In this document: one piece after another, positions 49,324 through 57,515 of the stretch
How positions within the stretch are numbered: position 1 is the stretch's first letter
Layout: each line of letters begins with the position of its first letter
Notes under the pieces: model-generated
The model's database searches: none
Told to the model about the DNA's origin: nothing
What the model saw: only the letters and a program-made list of their open reading frames with translations
NCBI GenBank assembly: GCA_002304925.1
Contig: DBPT01000025.1
Span: 95,614-159,613 of the forward strand
Direction of reading: 5' to 3'
Length of the DNA stretch: 64,000 bases
Source of the DNA: Prolixibacteraceae bacterium UBA1413
GTDB taxonomy: Bacteria; Bacteroidota; Bacteroidia; Bacteroidales; Prolixibacteraceae
Position numbers and translations under genes: made by a program

Positions 49324-51030
49324 ATGGCCTCTGGTTTAAAAAATATCGCCCTGATTTTCGCAGGAAGGTTTTTGTTTTTTCTTGCTTTGGCGATGGTTTC
49401 CTTCGTCGTTCGGGGACAACAACCTGTCAGGCCGGCGGGCACACCACCGGTTATTCCTCCGGGACTTCCCCGAAAAAGCCCGGAGTATCCCGAAAAAAAA
49501 AGGATTGAAATTCTGAATGCCGAATTCCTCGAATACAACCAAGCCATTGTCGCCAACGCACAGCGGCTGATCGGCAATGTTCTCATCAGCCATAACGAAG
49601 TGCTCATGTGGTGCGACAGCGCTTATGCCTATACCGAAACCAACCGCGTCGATGCCTTCGGAAATGTCCATATCAACCAGGGCGACACAGCCCACCTCTA
49701 TGCCGACATGATACATTACGACGGGGACATCAGCTTCGCCAGAGCCATCAAAAATGTCAGACTTGTCAATAAAACAACCACCCTCTCCTCCGATACCGTC
49801 GACTATGACCTGATTTCCAACATTGGCTATTACGATGACAACGGAAAAATCGTTGACAGCACCAATGTGCTGACCAGCCAGATCGCCCGCTATTATGTCA
49901 ATGAAGATATCGTCTATTTTTACAGGGATGTGGTGGGATACAATGAAAAGTACCGGTTGGAGAGCGACACCGTGAAATATAACACGGAGACAGGGATTTT
50001 CTTTATCCAGGGACCTACCACCATCCGCGATTCCGTAAATACCATATACGCTGAAGATGGTTGGTATGATTCACGGACAGGAGAAGCCCAATTGTTGAAA
50101 AATCCGCTGGTTTACAATGAAAAACAGCAAATGACGGGCGATGTGATTGATTATGACCGTAACAAAGGGTATGGAAAGGCCAGAGGGATGATTGAAATCA
50201 TCGATATAGAAAACAACGTGATCATCAAGGGAAGGAATGCCTGGTTTGATGAAATCTCCGAGATGGCTTTCATCACGGACTCTGCCCAGTTCATCATGAT
50301 CAGCGATGGGGATTCTTTGTTCCTGCATGCCGACACCCTCAAGACCGTTAACGACACCATCCCTGATGAAAAGATCATCCTGGCATTTTACGGTGTCAGG
50401 TTTTTCCGGACCGACCTGCAGGGGAAATGTGATTCCCTGGTTTATTTCAGCCGTGATTCCACGATCCAGTTTTTCAATTCACCGGTGTTGTGGTCTGAAA
50501 TTCACCAGATGAGTGCTGACTATATCGAAATGAGGTCCAACGCGCCCGCGCCCGACGAAGTCCATCTCAATACCAATGCTTTCATCATTTCGAGGCAGGA
50601 CTCCCTGATGTTTGACCAGGTGAAGGGAAAGAACATGACAGGATACATTGTCGACGAACAACTCGACCGAATTTTTGTTGACGGGAACGGCCAAACGATT
50701 TATTATGCGCGCGAGGAAGATAACATTATCGGACTGAACAGGGCTGAAAGCAGCAAAATAAAGATTCAGTTCAGGGACGGTAAGATTTTCCGCATCTCTT
50801 TTTTAGGGAATCCGGAGGGGAAGCTGACCCCGCTGGACCAGGTGGAGGAAGAAGGGAGGTACCTGACAGGTTTTGACTGGAAGGAAGCCATCAGACCGGT
50901 ATCGAGGAGCGACATTTTCAGAAAAACGGCGGGCTCTCTTCCTGAAAAGGGTAGTTCCCGGGAATCGTCTGAAACCACGCCTGAAGGAAAAATCCAGGAA
51001 GCCATTCCGGCGGAGGAAGAAATCAGATGA
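49324..51030 (+). CDS. OstA-like (LptA/LptD N-terminal type) exported protein
   Basis: The 568-residue protein has a signal peptide (FLFFLALAMVSFVVRG, then QQPVRPAGTPPVIP) and long stretches of repeated OstA/LptA beta-jellyroll segments: RLIGNVLISHNEVLMWCDSA, DAFGNVHINQGDTAHLYADM, YYFYRDVV-like strands and FFIQGPTTIRD. OstA-fold proteins bind lipid A and form the periplasmic bridge that moves LPS to the outer membrane, and this Bacteroidota form is several jellyroll units long. The C-terminal 50 residues are charged and disordered. It directly abuts the MoxR gene and overlaps the convergent acyl-CoA synthetase gene by 8 bases. Confidence 0.87.
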   Translation: MASGLKNIALIFAGRFLFFLALAMVSFVVRGQQPVRPAGTPPVIPPGLPRKSPEYPEKKRIEILNAEFLEYNQAIVANAQRLIGNVLISHNEVLMWCDSAYAYTETNRVDAFGNVHINQGDTAHLYADMIHYDGDISFARAIKNVRLVNKTTTLSSDTVDYDLISNIGYYDDNGKIVDSTNVLTSQIARYYVNEDIVYFYRDVVGYNEKYRLESDTVKYNTETGIFFIQGPTTIRDSVNTIYAEDGWYDSRTGEAQLLKNPLVYNEKQQMTGDVIDYDRNKGYGKARGMIEIIDIENNVIIKGRNAWFDEISEMAFITDSAQFIMISDGDSLFLHADTLKTVNDTIPDEKIILAFYGVRFFRTDLQGKCDSLVYFSRDSTIQFFNSPVLWSEIHQMSADYIEMRSNAPAPDEVHLNTNAFIISRQDSLMFDQVKGKNMTGYIVDEQLDRIFVDGNGQTIYYAREEDNIIGLNRAESSKIKIQFRDGKIFRISFLGNPEGKLTPLDQVEEEGRYLTGFDWKEAIRPVSRSDIFRKTAGSLPEKGSSRESSETTPEGKIQEAIPAEEEIR

Positions 51031-52675
51031 TTCCTATTCCGGATTCCTGCAGCAAACGGGTACTCATTTCTGTCAATTTGAATTTCTGAATTTTGCCGCT
51101 GGCGGTCATCGGGAATTCGGTGACAAAAAAGATATATTTGGGAATTTTGTACCGGGCGATCTGTTCACGGCAGAAATCCGTCACCTCTTCTTCGGTGAGG
51201 GTATATCCTTTTTTTATCTTGATAAAAGCCCCCACCTGCTCTCCGTATTTCGGGCTGGGTACGGCGGCGATTTCCACCGCTTCGATCTGTTCCATTCCGT
51301 AGAGGAAGTTTTCAATTTCGCGCGGGTAAATATTTTCACCGCCCCTGATGATCATGTCCTTGATCCGCCCGGTGATGCAATAAAAGCCATCTTTTGTTTT
51401 CACTGCCAGATCGCCTGAATGGAGAAATCCTTCGGCGTCGATGACTTCTTTCGTGGCTTTTTCGTTTTTATAATAGCCTTTCATGAGGTTGTAGCCGCGG
51501 CAGCAGATTTCTCCCTGCTCTCCCATGGCGCACTCCTCTCCGGTTTCAGGATTTACGATCTTCACTTCCACGTTGGGGAGTTCGAATCCTACGGTCGTAG
51601 CTTTTACTTCTGGGGAGTTGTGGGCACGGGTGGCCGTCACCCCGGGCGAACACTCCGTAAGGCCGTAAACGATGATGATGTCCCTGGCATGCATTTTCGT
51701 CATCACCTGTTTCATCGTTTCAATGGGGCAGAGGGAACCCGCCATGATTCCGGTGCGTAGGCTTGAGAGGTCGAACATGTCGAACATGGGATGGTTCAGT
51801 TCTGCGATGAACATGGTGGGGACTCCGTACAGGGCAGTGCACTTCTCTTTCTGGACGCCTGCCAGGACCATCAGGGGATCAAATTCCTCGACCAAAACCA
51901 TGGTGGCTCCGTGGGTGACCACGGCACACAGGGAGAGTACGCACCCAAAACAGTGGAACAGCGGCACAGGCGTCATCACCCGTTCGGCATTTGTGAATTT
52001 CATGCATTCGCCGACAGAATAGCCGTTGTTCAGAATATTGTGGTGCGATAGCATCACCCCTTTGGGAAAGCCGGTGGTCCCGGAAGTATATTGCATGTTG
52101 ACCACATCATGGCAGCTCATGGTATTGGTGATGGTTTCAATTTCAAAATCATCGACATGGCTCCCCAGCAGCAACAATTCCTGGGTATTGTACATGCCCC
52201 GGTGTTTCTGCTGGCCGATGAAGATCACATTGCGCAATTCCGGGAAACGGGGAGTGCGCAGCTCTCCCCGGGGCTGTTCCCTGAGTTCGGGCACCAGGTC
52301 AAAGATGATCCTGATGTAATCACTTTCCCGGTAACCGTCGACCAGACAAAGGGTGTGGATATCCGCATCTTTAAGGATGTATTCCAGTTCTGTGGTTTTA
52401 TAGTTGGTATTGATGGTTACCAGGATGGCACCGATTTTGGCAGTGGCGAACATAAAGGTAAGCCAGTCGGGGACATTCTTGGCCCAGATACCCACTTTCT
52501 GACCCGGCTGGATGCCGGTATACAGCAATCCTTTGGCCAGGCGGTCAACCCGGTCGTTGAATTCCCGGTAGGTGAAACGAAGGTTACGGTCAGGATATAC
52601 AATAAATTCCTGGTCGGGAGTTTCCAGGGCCCATTTTTCCAGAATACCACCCAGGGTGAAATCGAGTATCTGCAT
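51023..52675 (-). CDS. AMP-binding acyl-CoA synthetase
   Basis: The 550-residue ANL-superfamily ligase activates a carboxylic acid to an acyl-adenylate and then to acyl-CoA. The P-loop-like motif YTSGTTGFPKGVMLSHHN is near residue 190, with YGLTECSPGVTATRAHN, HSGDLAVKTKDGFYCITGRIKDMIIRGGENIYPREIE and the catalytic lysine in MTASGKIQKFKL near the end. Length and motifs fit medium/long-chain fatty-acid-CoA ligases (FadD-like), but the chain length is not readable. It follows the HTH-cupin regulator gene by 30 bases and is probably its main target. The 3' end overlaps the OstA-like gene tail to tail. Confidence 0.93.
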   Translation of the reverse strand: MQILDFTLGGILEKWALETPDQEFIVYPDRNLRFTYREFNDRVDRLAKGLLYTGIQPGQKVGIWAKNVPDWLTFMFATAKIGAILVTINTNYKTTELEYILKDADIHTLCLVDGYRESDYIRIIFDLVPELREQPRGELRTPRFPELRNVIFIGQQKHRGMYNTQELLLLGSHVDDFEIETITNTMSCHDVVNMQYTSGTTGFPKGVMLSHHNILNNGYSVGECMKFTNAERVMTPVPLFHCFGCVLSLCAVVTHGATMVLVEEFDPLMVLAGVQKEKCTALYGVPTMFIAELNHPMFDMFDLSSLRTGIMAGSLCPIETMKQVMTKMHARDIIIVYGLTECSPGVTATRAHNSPEVKATTVGFELPNVEVKIVNPETGEECAMGEQGEICCRGYNLMKGYYKNEKATKEVIDAEGFLHSGDLAVKTKDGFYCITGRIKDMIIRGGENIYPREIENFLYGMEQIEAVEIAAVPSPKYGEQVGAFIKIKKGYTLTEEEVTDFCREQIARYKIPKYIFFVTEFPMTASGKIQKFKLTEMSTRLLQESGIGII

Positions 52676-52705
52676 GACAGGATTGGTTTAAGGCTGAAAA
52701 AGAGG

Positions 52706-53278
52706 CTAATAGGGAGTGTATACCACGGCCAGGATTTTCGCGGGTTGGTTGCAGCCTGCGTGGACATTGTGCATAACGATGGAATCGTAGTAAATGTTAT
52801 CCCCTTTCTGAAGGAGGTAGACCTCTTTCCCGTAGTTGATTTCCACACAACCTTCCATCACGTAAATAAATTCTTCTCCTTCGTGGGAGGATAATTTGTA
52901 GTCGGAAGCGATGGACGGCCTGATGTCAACGATAAAGGGTTCCATATGTCTTCCGGCCTTGTCAGCCGCCAGTGAAAAGAAATTCAGATGCTGCCGTGAA
53001 GAGGGATCATTCGACGAAAAGCTGACGGCGCTTTTTTCGGCGCCTGCCCTTACCACCACCGGCCCAACCTGGCCGGCATCATCCAGGAAGGTTCCGATCC
53101 TTACCCCCAACGCCCTGGCAATACGGATCAGCGGGCCCAGGGAAGGTACGACACCCTCATCTTCGATGATGCGCAATTGTTCCTTATCCAGATTGGAATT
53201 CAACGCAAGGTCTTCGCGGGAGACCATCCGCATCTCGCGGTATTGTCTGATTTTCTCTCCGATGTTGCTCTTTTGCAT
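52706..53278 (-). CDS. HTH (XRE-type) regulator with C-terminal cupin sensor
   Basis: The 190-residue transcription factor has an N-terminal XRE helix-turn-helix (about residues 5-65; GEKIRQYREMRMVSREDLAL, LGPLIRIARALGVRIG) and a C-terminal cupin_2 beta-barrel (about 110-185; SSHEGEEFIYVMEGCVEINY, HNVHAGCNQPAKILAVVYTPY). Such proteins sense small molecules through the cupin pocket. It is the first gene of an operon with the acyl-CoA synthetase, suggesting control of fatty-acid activation. A GC-rich set of alternative hairpins ending in an intrinsic terminator lies directly upstream. Confidence 0.9.
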   Translation of the reverse strand: MQKSNIGEKIRQYREMRMVSREDLALNSNLDKEQLRIIEDEGVVPSLGPLIRIARALGVRIGTFLDDAGQVGPVVVRAGAEKSAVSFSSNDPSSRQHLNFFSLAADKAGRHMEPFIVDIRPSIASDYKLSSHEGEEFIYVMEGCVEINYGKEVYLLQKGDNIYYDSIVMHNVHAGCNQPAKILAVVYTPY

Positions 53279-53302
53279 TACTGATTCAGATTTTTATTTC
53301 TG

Positions 53303-53344
53303 CAAAAATAATAATAAAAAAGGCGGGAATTGAAACTCCCCGCC
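53303..53344 (-). terminator. Intrinsic terminator between glgP and the HTH-cupin gene
   Basis: On the minus strand GGCGGGG (53344-53338) pairs with TCCCGCC (53328-53322), then TTTTTTATTATTATTTTTG. It would stop glycogen-operon transcripts or act as the terminator arm of an attenuator. Its last bases include a TATTTTTG (-7-like) motif at 53303-53310. Confidence 0.75.
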
Positions 53345-53407
53345 ACAAAGCAGCGGGGAAGCCGATTCTGTATAGGACTTCTCTATTGCCTTGCCCGCTA
53401 TCCCCGC
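53338..53407 (-). promoter_or_regulatory. Alternating GCGGGG/CCCCGC segments: attenuator-like leader
   Basis: Reading the minus strand: GCGGGGA (53407-53401), TCCCCGC (53359-53353), GCGGGGA (53343-53337), and then the CCCGCC arm of the terminator (53327-53322). Each segment can pair with its neighbour by 6-7 mostly G-C pairs, so the pairings are mutually exclusive. Pairing of segments 2 and 3 would destroy the terminator; pairing of 1 and 2 would free it. No known riboswitch core was recognised. Confidence 0.45.
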
Positions 53408-53475
53408 GGCAGAGCCGACGGGAAATGCGTTCGCAGGAATTCATGAAAGTAGCCAGCCTGTGGATATTATCACGG

Positions 53476-56055
53476 TCATAACCATTTGACATACCTGAAA
53501 TCCTGCCGGTGCACCAGGTTTTCATTTTTCGGGAACAACCGTAGCCCGTAACTGTAAGTGCCCGATTTCTGAATGTGGATATTCCGGAAGAAGGTGGCGA
53601 TGCTGCCATCGCAGTTTTCAACGTCAAATTCCATTTTTTCAACCAGTTTCAGGGGTTGGCTGTTGCCGTTCAGCGCGATGACGAGTTCGAGCCCTACATC
53701 TTTGCTGGTCAGTCCTTTCAGGTCGACAACGACCCTGGCGGGATAGTCCTGGCCGATCTTCATGAGGTTGGTGATGCCGTGGGAGATCTGGACATCCTTG
53801 ACCTCTATCTGGTCCCAGACGGAACTGACCCAGTATTTCCATTTGGCCAGTTCTTTGGCGATTTTGAAGTCGTCATCGATGAGTTTCCGGGTACGCAGGT
53901 ACTGGGGCATATAAAACCGCTCCTGGTAATCGCGGATCATCCGGCTGGTGGTGAAGTTGGAGGCTACTTTGGAAATGGTATTTTTGATATATCCCACCCA
54001 TTTTTCCGGGACTCCCTTTTCATTGCGTTCATAAAATGCGGGGACGATTTCATCTTCCAGGGTGTTGTAGATTGTTCCCGCGTCAAGTTCATCCTGGAAA
54101 TCCTGGACATCGTATGCCCTTTCCATGGGGAGTGCCCAGCCGGCATCTTTTTTGAACCCTTCGACCCACCATCCGTCGAGGACCGAAAAGTGAAGGGTTC
54201 CGTTCATCACTCCCTTTTCACCGCTTGTTCCGGATGCTTCCAGAGGCCGGGTAGGGGTGTTGAGCCATACGTCAACGCCCTGAAGCAACATCTTGGCCAG
54301 GTTCATGTCGTAATTCTGCACAAACAGGATTTTCCCCTTGAATTGCGGATATTTTGAAACCTCGACAATGTGTTTGATAAGGTCCTGCCCCATCTTGTCG
54401 GCCGGGTGTGCTTTCCCGGCAAAGATGAACTGAACCGGCTGACTGGGATGGTTGACAATCCTGTCAAGGCGTTCCAAATCGCGGAAAATCAGGTGGGCGC
54501 GTTTATAGGTGGCAAAACGGCGTGCAAAGCCGATGGTGAGAGCTTTGGGATCCAAAATGTCGATCAGGTCGGTGATATAACGGGGATTCTCGTTCCGCTG
54601 GATCCACATGTCGGAGAAGCGCTGTTTTACATAGTTGAAAAGTTTGAGACGCAGTTCTTCGCGGAGCTTCCATATCTTGTCATCGGGGACTTGGTATATT
54701 TTTTCCCACTTGTCGATGTCAAGCAGGTTATCGACAAAATCATCGCCCAGGTATTCCTTGTGTATCTCTTTCCACTCGTTGGCGGTCCAGGTTGCATAAT
54801 GTACGCCGTTGGTAACATACCCGATCTCAATTTCTTCTTCGAGATAACCGGGATACAATCCCTTGAGGATTTTCTTGCTAACCTGTCCGTGCAGCCAGCT
54901 TACTCCGTTGATGCCATGGGAGAGCGTACAAGCCAGGTAACTCATGTTGAAATAGTCCTCTTCGGCTCTGGCTTTTCCCAGCAAGACGAATTCTTCCCAT
55001 GAAAGCCCCAGTTTCTCGGGATAATGCTTCATGTAAGCCCTGAAAAGGTCATTGTGAAAGGAATCATGACCGGCAGGAACCGGTGTGTGGGTGGTGAACA
55101 GGGTAGAAGCCCTGACCACTTCCTTGGCTTCCGCATAGGTGAGGTTTTTCTCCGCAACAAGATTGGCAATCCTTTCGATGCCGATCAGCGCCGCATGTCC
55201 TTCGTTGCAATGGTAAATGTCGGGTTGACAGCCCAATTTCTTTAAAAGCCTGATACCGCCGATTCCGAGAAGAATTTCCTGCTTCAGGCGATTTTCATTG
55301 TCCCCTCCGTAGAGGTTGTGGGTGACGCTGCGGTCAAAATCCTGGTTCATATCCCTGTCGGCATCCAGAAGGTATAATTTTATGGCGCCGACATTCACTT
55401 CCCAGACTTGGGCTTTGAGGGTTCTTCCCGGATATTCCACTTCGATGGTAAGCCATTCGCCGTTCTGGTCGTAGGTGGGTTGTACCGGGATTTTGGAGAA
55501 ATGTTCAGGGATGTAATTGGCCATTTGTTCCCCGTGCAAGTTGATGGTCTGACGGAAATAGCCGTACCGGTAAAGCAAACCGACTCCGATGAGGTCCACC
55601 TTCGAATCGCTCGCCTCCTTGAGGTAGTCCCCTGCCAGGATGCCCAAACCTCCGGAAAAGATCTTGAGGCTGTCGTGAAGACCATATTCCATGCTGAAGT
55701 AGGCAATCCGGGGTGAGCTGAGAGATTCCCTGTCCTTCATGTAATTCAGGAATTTCTCGTATGTCGTGTCCATCATACGGATGAAAACCACATCTTCTTC
55801 CAAATCCCTGAATCGCTGATAGGTAACCTGTTCCAGGAGAATGATGGGATTGTGTTCACACGTCTCCCAGATTTTTTCGTCTACATACTGAAACAGTTCC
55901 CTTGCTTCGTTGTTCCATACCCACCAGAGGTTGCGTGAAAGTTCACGGAGCGGGAACAACTTTTCGGGAAGATTTGATTCAACGATGAATTTCCTCCATT
56001 GGGGCATTTCAACCACCGTGGGCTGTATATAGCGTATTCCTTCTTTTTCAAACAT
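53476..56055 (-). CDS. glgP: Alpha-glucan (glycogen) phosphorylase family protein
   Basis: PLP-dependent GT35 enzyme releasing glucose 1-phosphate from alpha-1,4-glucan. From the ATG at 56055 it is 859 residues. An N-terminal DUF3417-type segment (LRELSRNLWWVWNNEARELFQ) marks the alpha-glucan phosphorylase branch rather than the MalP/GlgP branch. FSMEYGLHDSLKIFSGGLGILAGDYLKEASD, HCNEGHAALIGIER, and the PLP/phosphate region RPLEASGTSGEKGVMNGTLHF with the likely Schiff-base lysine follow. The frame extends to a TTG at 56118, but the ATG is preferred because a TATTTTTG element overlaps that TTG. Last gene of the glycogen cluster, 143 bases after the GH57 gene. Confidence 0.92.
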   Translation of the reverse strand: MFEKEGIRYIQPTVVEMPQWRKFIVESNLPEKLFPLRELSRNLWWVWNNEARELFQYVDEKIWETCEHNPIILLEQVTYQRFRDLEEDVVFIRMMDTTYEKFLNYMKDRESLSSPRIAYFSMEYGLHDSLKIFSGGLGILAGDYLKEASDSKVDLIGVGLLYRYGYFRQTINLHGEQMANYIPEHFSKIPVQPTYDQNGEWLTIEVEYPGRTLKAQVWEVNVGAIKLYLLDADRDMNQDFDRSVTHNLYGGDNENRLKQEILLGIGGIRLLKKLGCQPDIYHCNEGHAALIGIERIANLVAEKNLTYAEAKEVVRASTLFTTHTPVPAGHDSFHNDLFRAYMKHYPEKLGLSWEEFVLLGKARAEEDYFNMSYLACTLSHGINGVSWLHGQVSKKILKGLYPGYLEEEIEIGYVTNGVHYATWTANEWKEIHKEYLGDDFVDNLLDIDKWEKIYQVPDDKIWKLREELRLKLFNYVKQRFSDMWIQRNENPRYITDLIDILDPKALTIGFARRFATYKRAHLIFRDLERLDRIVNHPSQPVQFIFAGKAHPADKMGQDLIKHIVEVSKYPQFKGKILFVQNYDMNLAKMLLQGVDVWLNTPTRPLEASGTSGEKGVMNGTLHFSVLDGWWVEGFKKDAGWALPMERAYDVQDFQDELDAGTIYNTLEDEIVPAFYERNEKGVPEKWVGYIKNTISKVASNFTTSRMIRDYQERFYMPQYLRTRKLIDDDFKIAKELAKWKYWVSSVWDQIEVKDVQISHGITNLMKIGQDYPARVVVDLKGLTSKDVGLELVIALNGNSQPLKLVEKMEFDVENCDGSIATFFRNIHIQKSGTYSYGLRLFPKNENLVHRQDFRYVKWL

Positions 56056-56115
56056 ATGAATTGATAATTTTTCAGGCCTGCAATAATAGTAAATTCTACA
56101 ATCAAAATCAGGGTG

Positions 56116-56123
56116 CAAAAATA
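56116..56123 (-). promoter_or_regulatory. Possible -7 element for glgP
   Basis: TATTTTTG on the minus strand, 60 bases before the glgP ATG, in the longest gap inside the glycogen cluster. It suggests glgP can be transcribed on its own. A TTTG lies 15 bases upstream, shorter than normal. Confidence 0.35.
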
Positions 56124-56198
56124 GCCGGATAAATCATACAAATGAATTTTTTCTGATGGAAAGCTCAATTTGCAGGCAATCTTAATAATTGTTTCAGG

Positions 56199-57515
56199 TC
56201 ATCCTCCTGATCCGGGGAGACGCTTGTGTCTCTTTAACCGCCTGATTTCCTCCCTGAATTCTTCAATTTCCTGTTCTTTTTCTTTCAGGAGTCTCCTGCA
56301 ATTTTCCAGTTCCTCAAAGCAGTCCGGTTTTAAAGGATTTTCATCCATCCTCAGGCTGAAATCATTCAGAATATTCATATAGTTGATAAATGCTTCGAAG
56401 GGGGAATTGTAGGGACTGTATCTATTATGCAAAGGCTGGGGTGCCGCTTTTGTTGACATGAAAAGGAAATGGTCGCTTGCCTGGAGGTAATGCCAGTCTT
56501 TCAGGATGTCAGGGTCAACGTTATGATTCATCGGAAGAGCAAGTTCGTAAAGTTTTGCCAGTGCTTCACCCTGAATGTCGTTTCCGTTCCAGAAGGATAG
56601 ATCGCGTTCCTCACCTGCCAGGGATACCGGATGTTTAACATTGATCAGGGAGACAGGCTGCAGTCTGGCAATCACCTCCCGCGGGGAACTGAAGAAAACA
56701 TCCTGCGATTGGGTGACCAGGAAGATAAAGTGGTCGAGGAAGTTGAAAATGCCTGATTTTGCAGGGTGGACATTTCCGAAAGTCCCGTAATCGACGCAGA
56801 TGGTGATTGATTCGCCGGCAGGTTCGGAACCCCTGATCCAGCCGAGGTATTTATCCGCCGTAAGGGGGTATCCTGCCCAGGAGTTGTCAGAGAACCTGAT
56901 GGAGAGATCGTCGCTGAGTTTGGAATGGCGCATCATCACTTTCAGTCGGGGGTTGATGGCATTGCAGTATAGGAAGTCAGGACTTTTCCATCCCAGGATG
57001 TGTCGTGCTCCTTCTGTGATCATCCCCTTGTATCCCATGTCGGCGACCATGGCACCGATGGTGTCGGAATAAATCATTTCGGTGTTGAGAAAAACTTCAG
57101 GCTGCTGCCCTGAAAGCCGGCTGATGGCTTGCCGCTGGTGCTCTGCTTCGGAGGCAAAGGAGGCGGGGTCAGCCACGGAAGAGAGGGAATGGCTATAGGT
57201 TCCTCCCAGGAACTCGACGTTTCCGGTTTCCGCCAGTAGTATGAAGGAATCGGTCACTTCGGGGGCATACTGTTCAAAGAGCTCCAGGGTGACACCCGGA
57301 ATGGCAAAGGCAACCTTCAGCTGTCCGTTTAACCTGTTGATCTGACGCAGGAGCAAACTGTTCGCAGGGAGATAACATTGTGCGGCAAGTTGACGGATCA
57401 GGGTTTCGTTGGCATAATCGTCATAGTAATCATGATGGGTACCGATGTCAAAGAAGCGGTACCTCTTTAACCTGACAGGTTGATGAACCAGGAAAACCAG
57501 GGTAACTGACTTCAT
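56199..57515 (-). CDS. Glycoside hydrolase family 57 protein (alpha-amylase type)
   Basis: The 438-residue cytoplasmic protein belongs to GH57, a retaining family acting on alpha-glucans (amylase, 4-alpha-glucanotransferase, branching enzyme). Family regions visible: VFLVHQPVRLKRYRFFDIG near the start, VEFLGGTYSHSLSSV, VFLNTEMIYSD with the expected nucleophile-type Glu, and ICVDYGTFGN with a candidate acid/base Asp. The C-terminal 70 residues contain a coiled-coil stretch (CFEELENCRRLLKEKEQEIEE). No signal peptide, so it works on intracellular glycogen. The ATG overlaps the GT4 stop by 4 bases. Confidence 0.88.
   Translation of the reverse strand: MKSVTLVFLVHQPVRLKRYRFFDIGTHHDYYDDYANETLIRQLAAQCYLPANSLLLRQINRLNGQLKVAFAIPGVTLELFEQYAPEVTDSFILLAETGNVEFLGGTYSHSLSSVADPASFASEAEHQRQAISRLSGQQPEVFLNTEMIYSDTIGAMVADMGYKGMITEGARHILGWKSPDFLYCNAINPRLKVMMRHSKLSDDLSIRFSDNSWAGYPLTADKYLGWIRGSEPAGESITICVDYGTFGNVHPAKSGIFNFLDHFIFLVTQSQDVFFSSPREVIARLQPVSLINVKHPVSLAGEERDLSFWNGNDIQGEALAKLYELALPMNHNVDPDILKDWHYLQASDHFLFMSTKAAPQPLHNRYSPYNSPFEAFINYMNILNDFSLRMDENPLKPDCFEELENCRRLLKEKEQEIEEFREEIRRLKRHKRLPGSGG

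Noticed and set aside
53286..53642. 118-codon minus-strand frame across the glgP end and the GC hairpins
   Set aside because: Overlaps the glgP 3' end in another frame and the terminator; no domain or start supports it.
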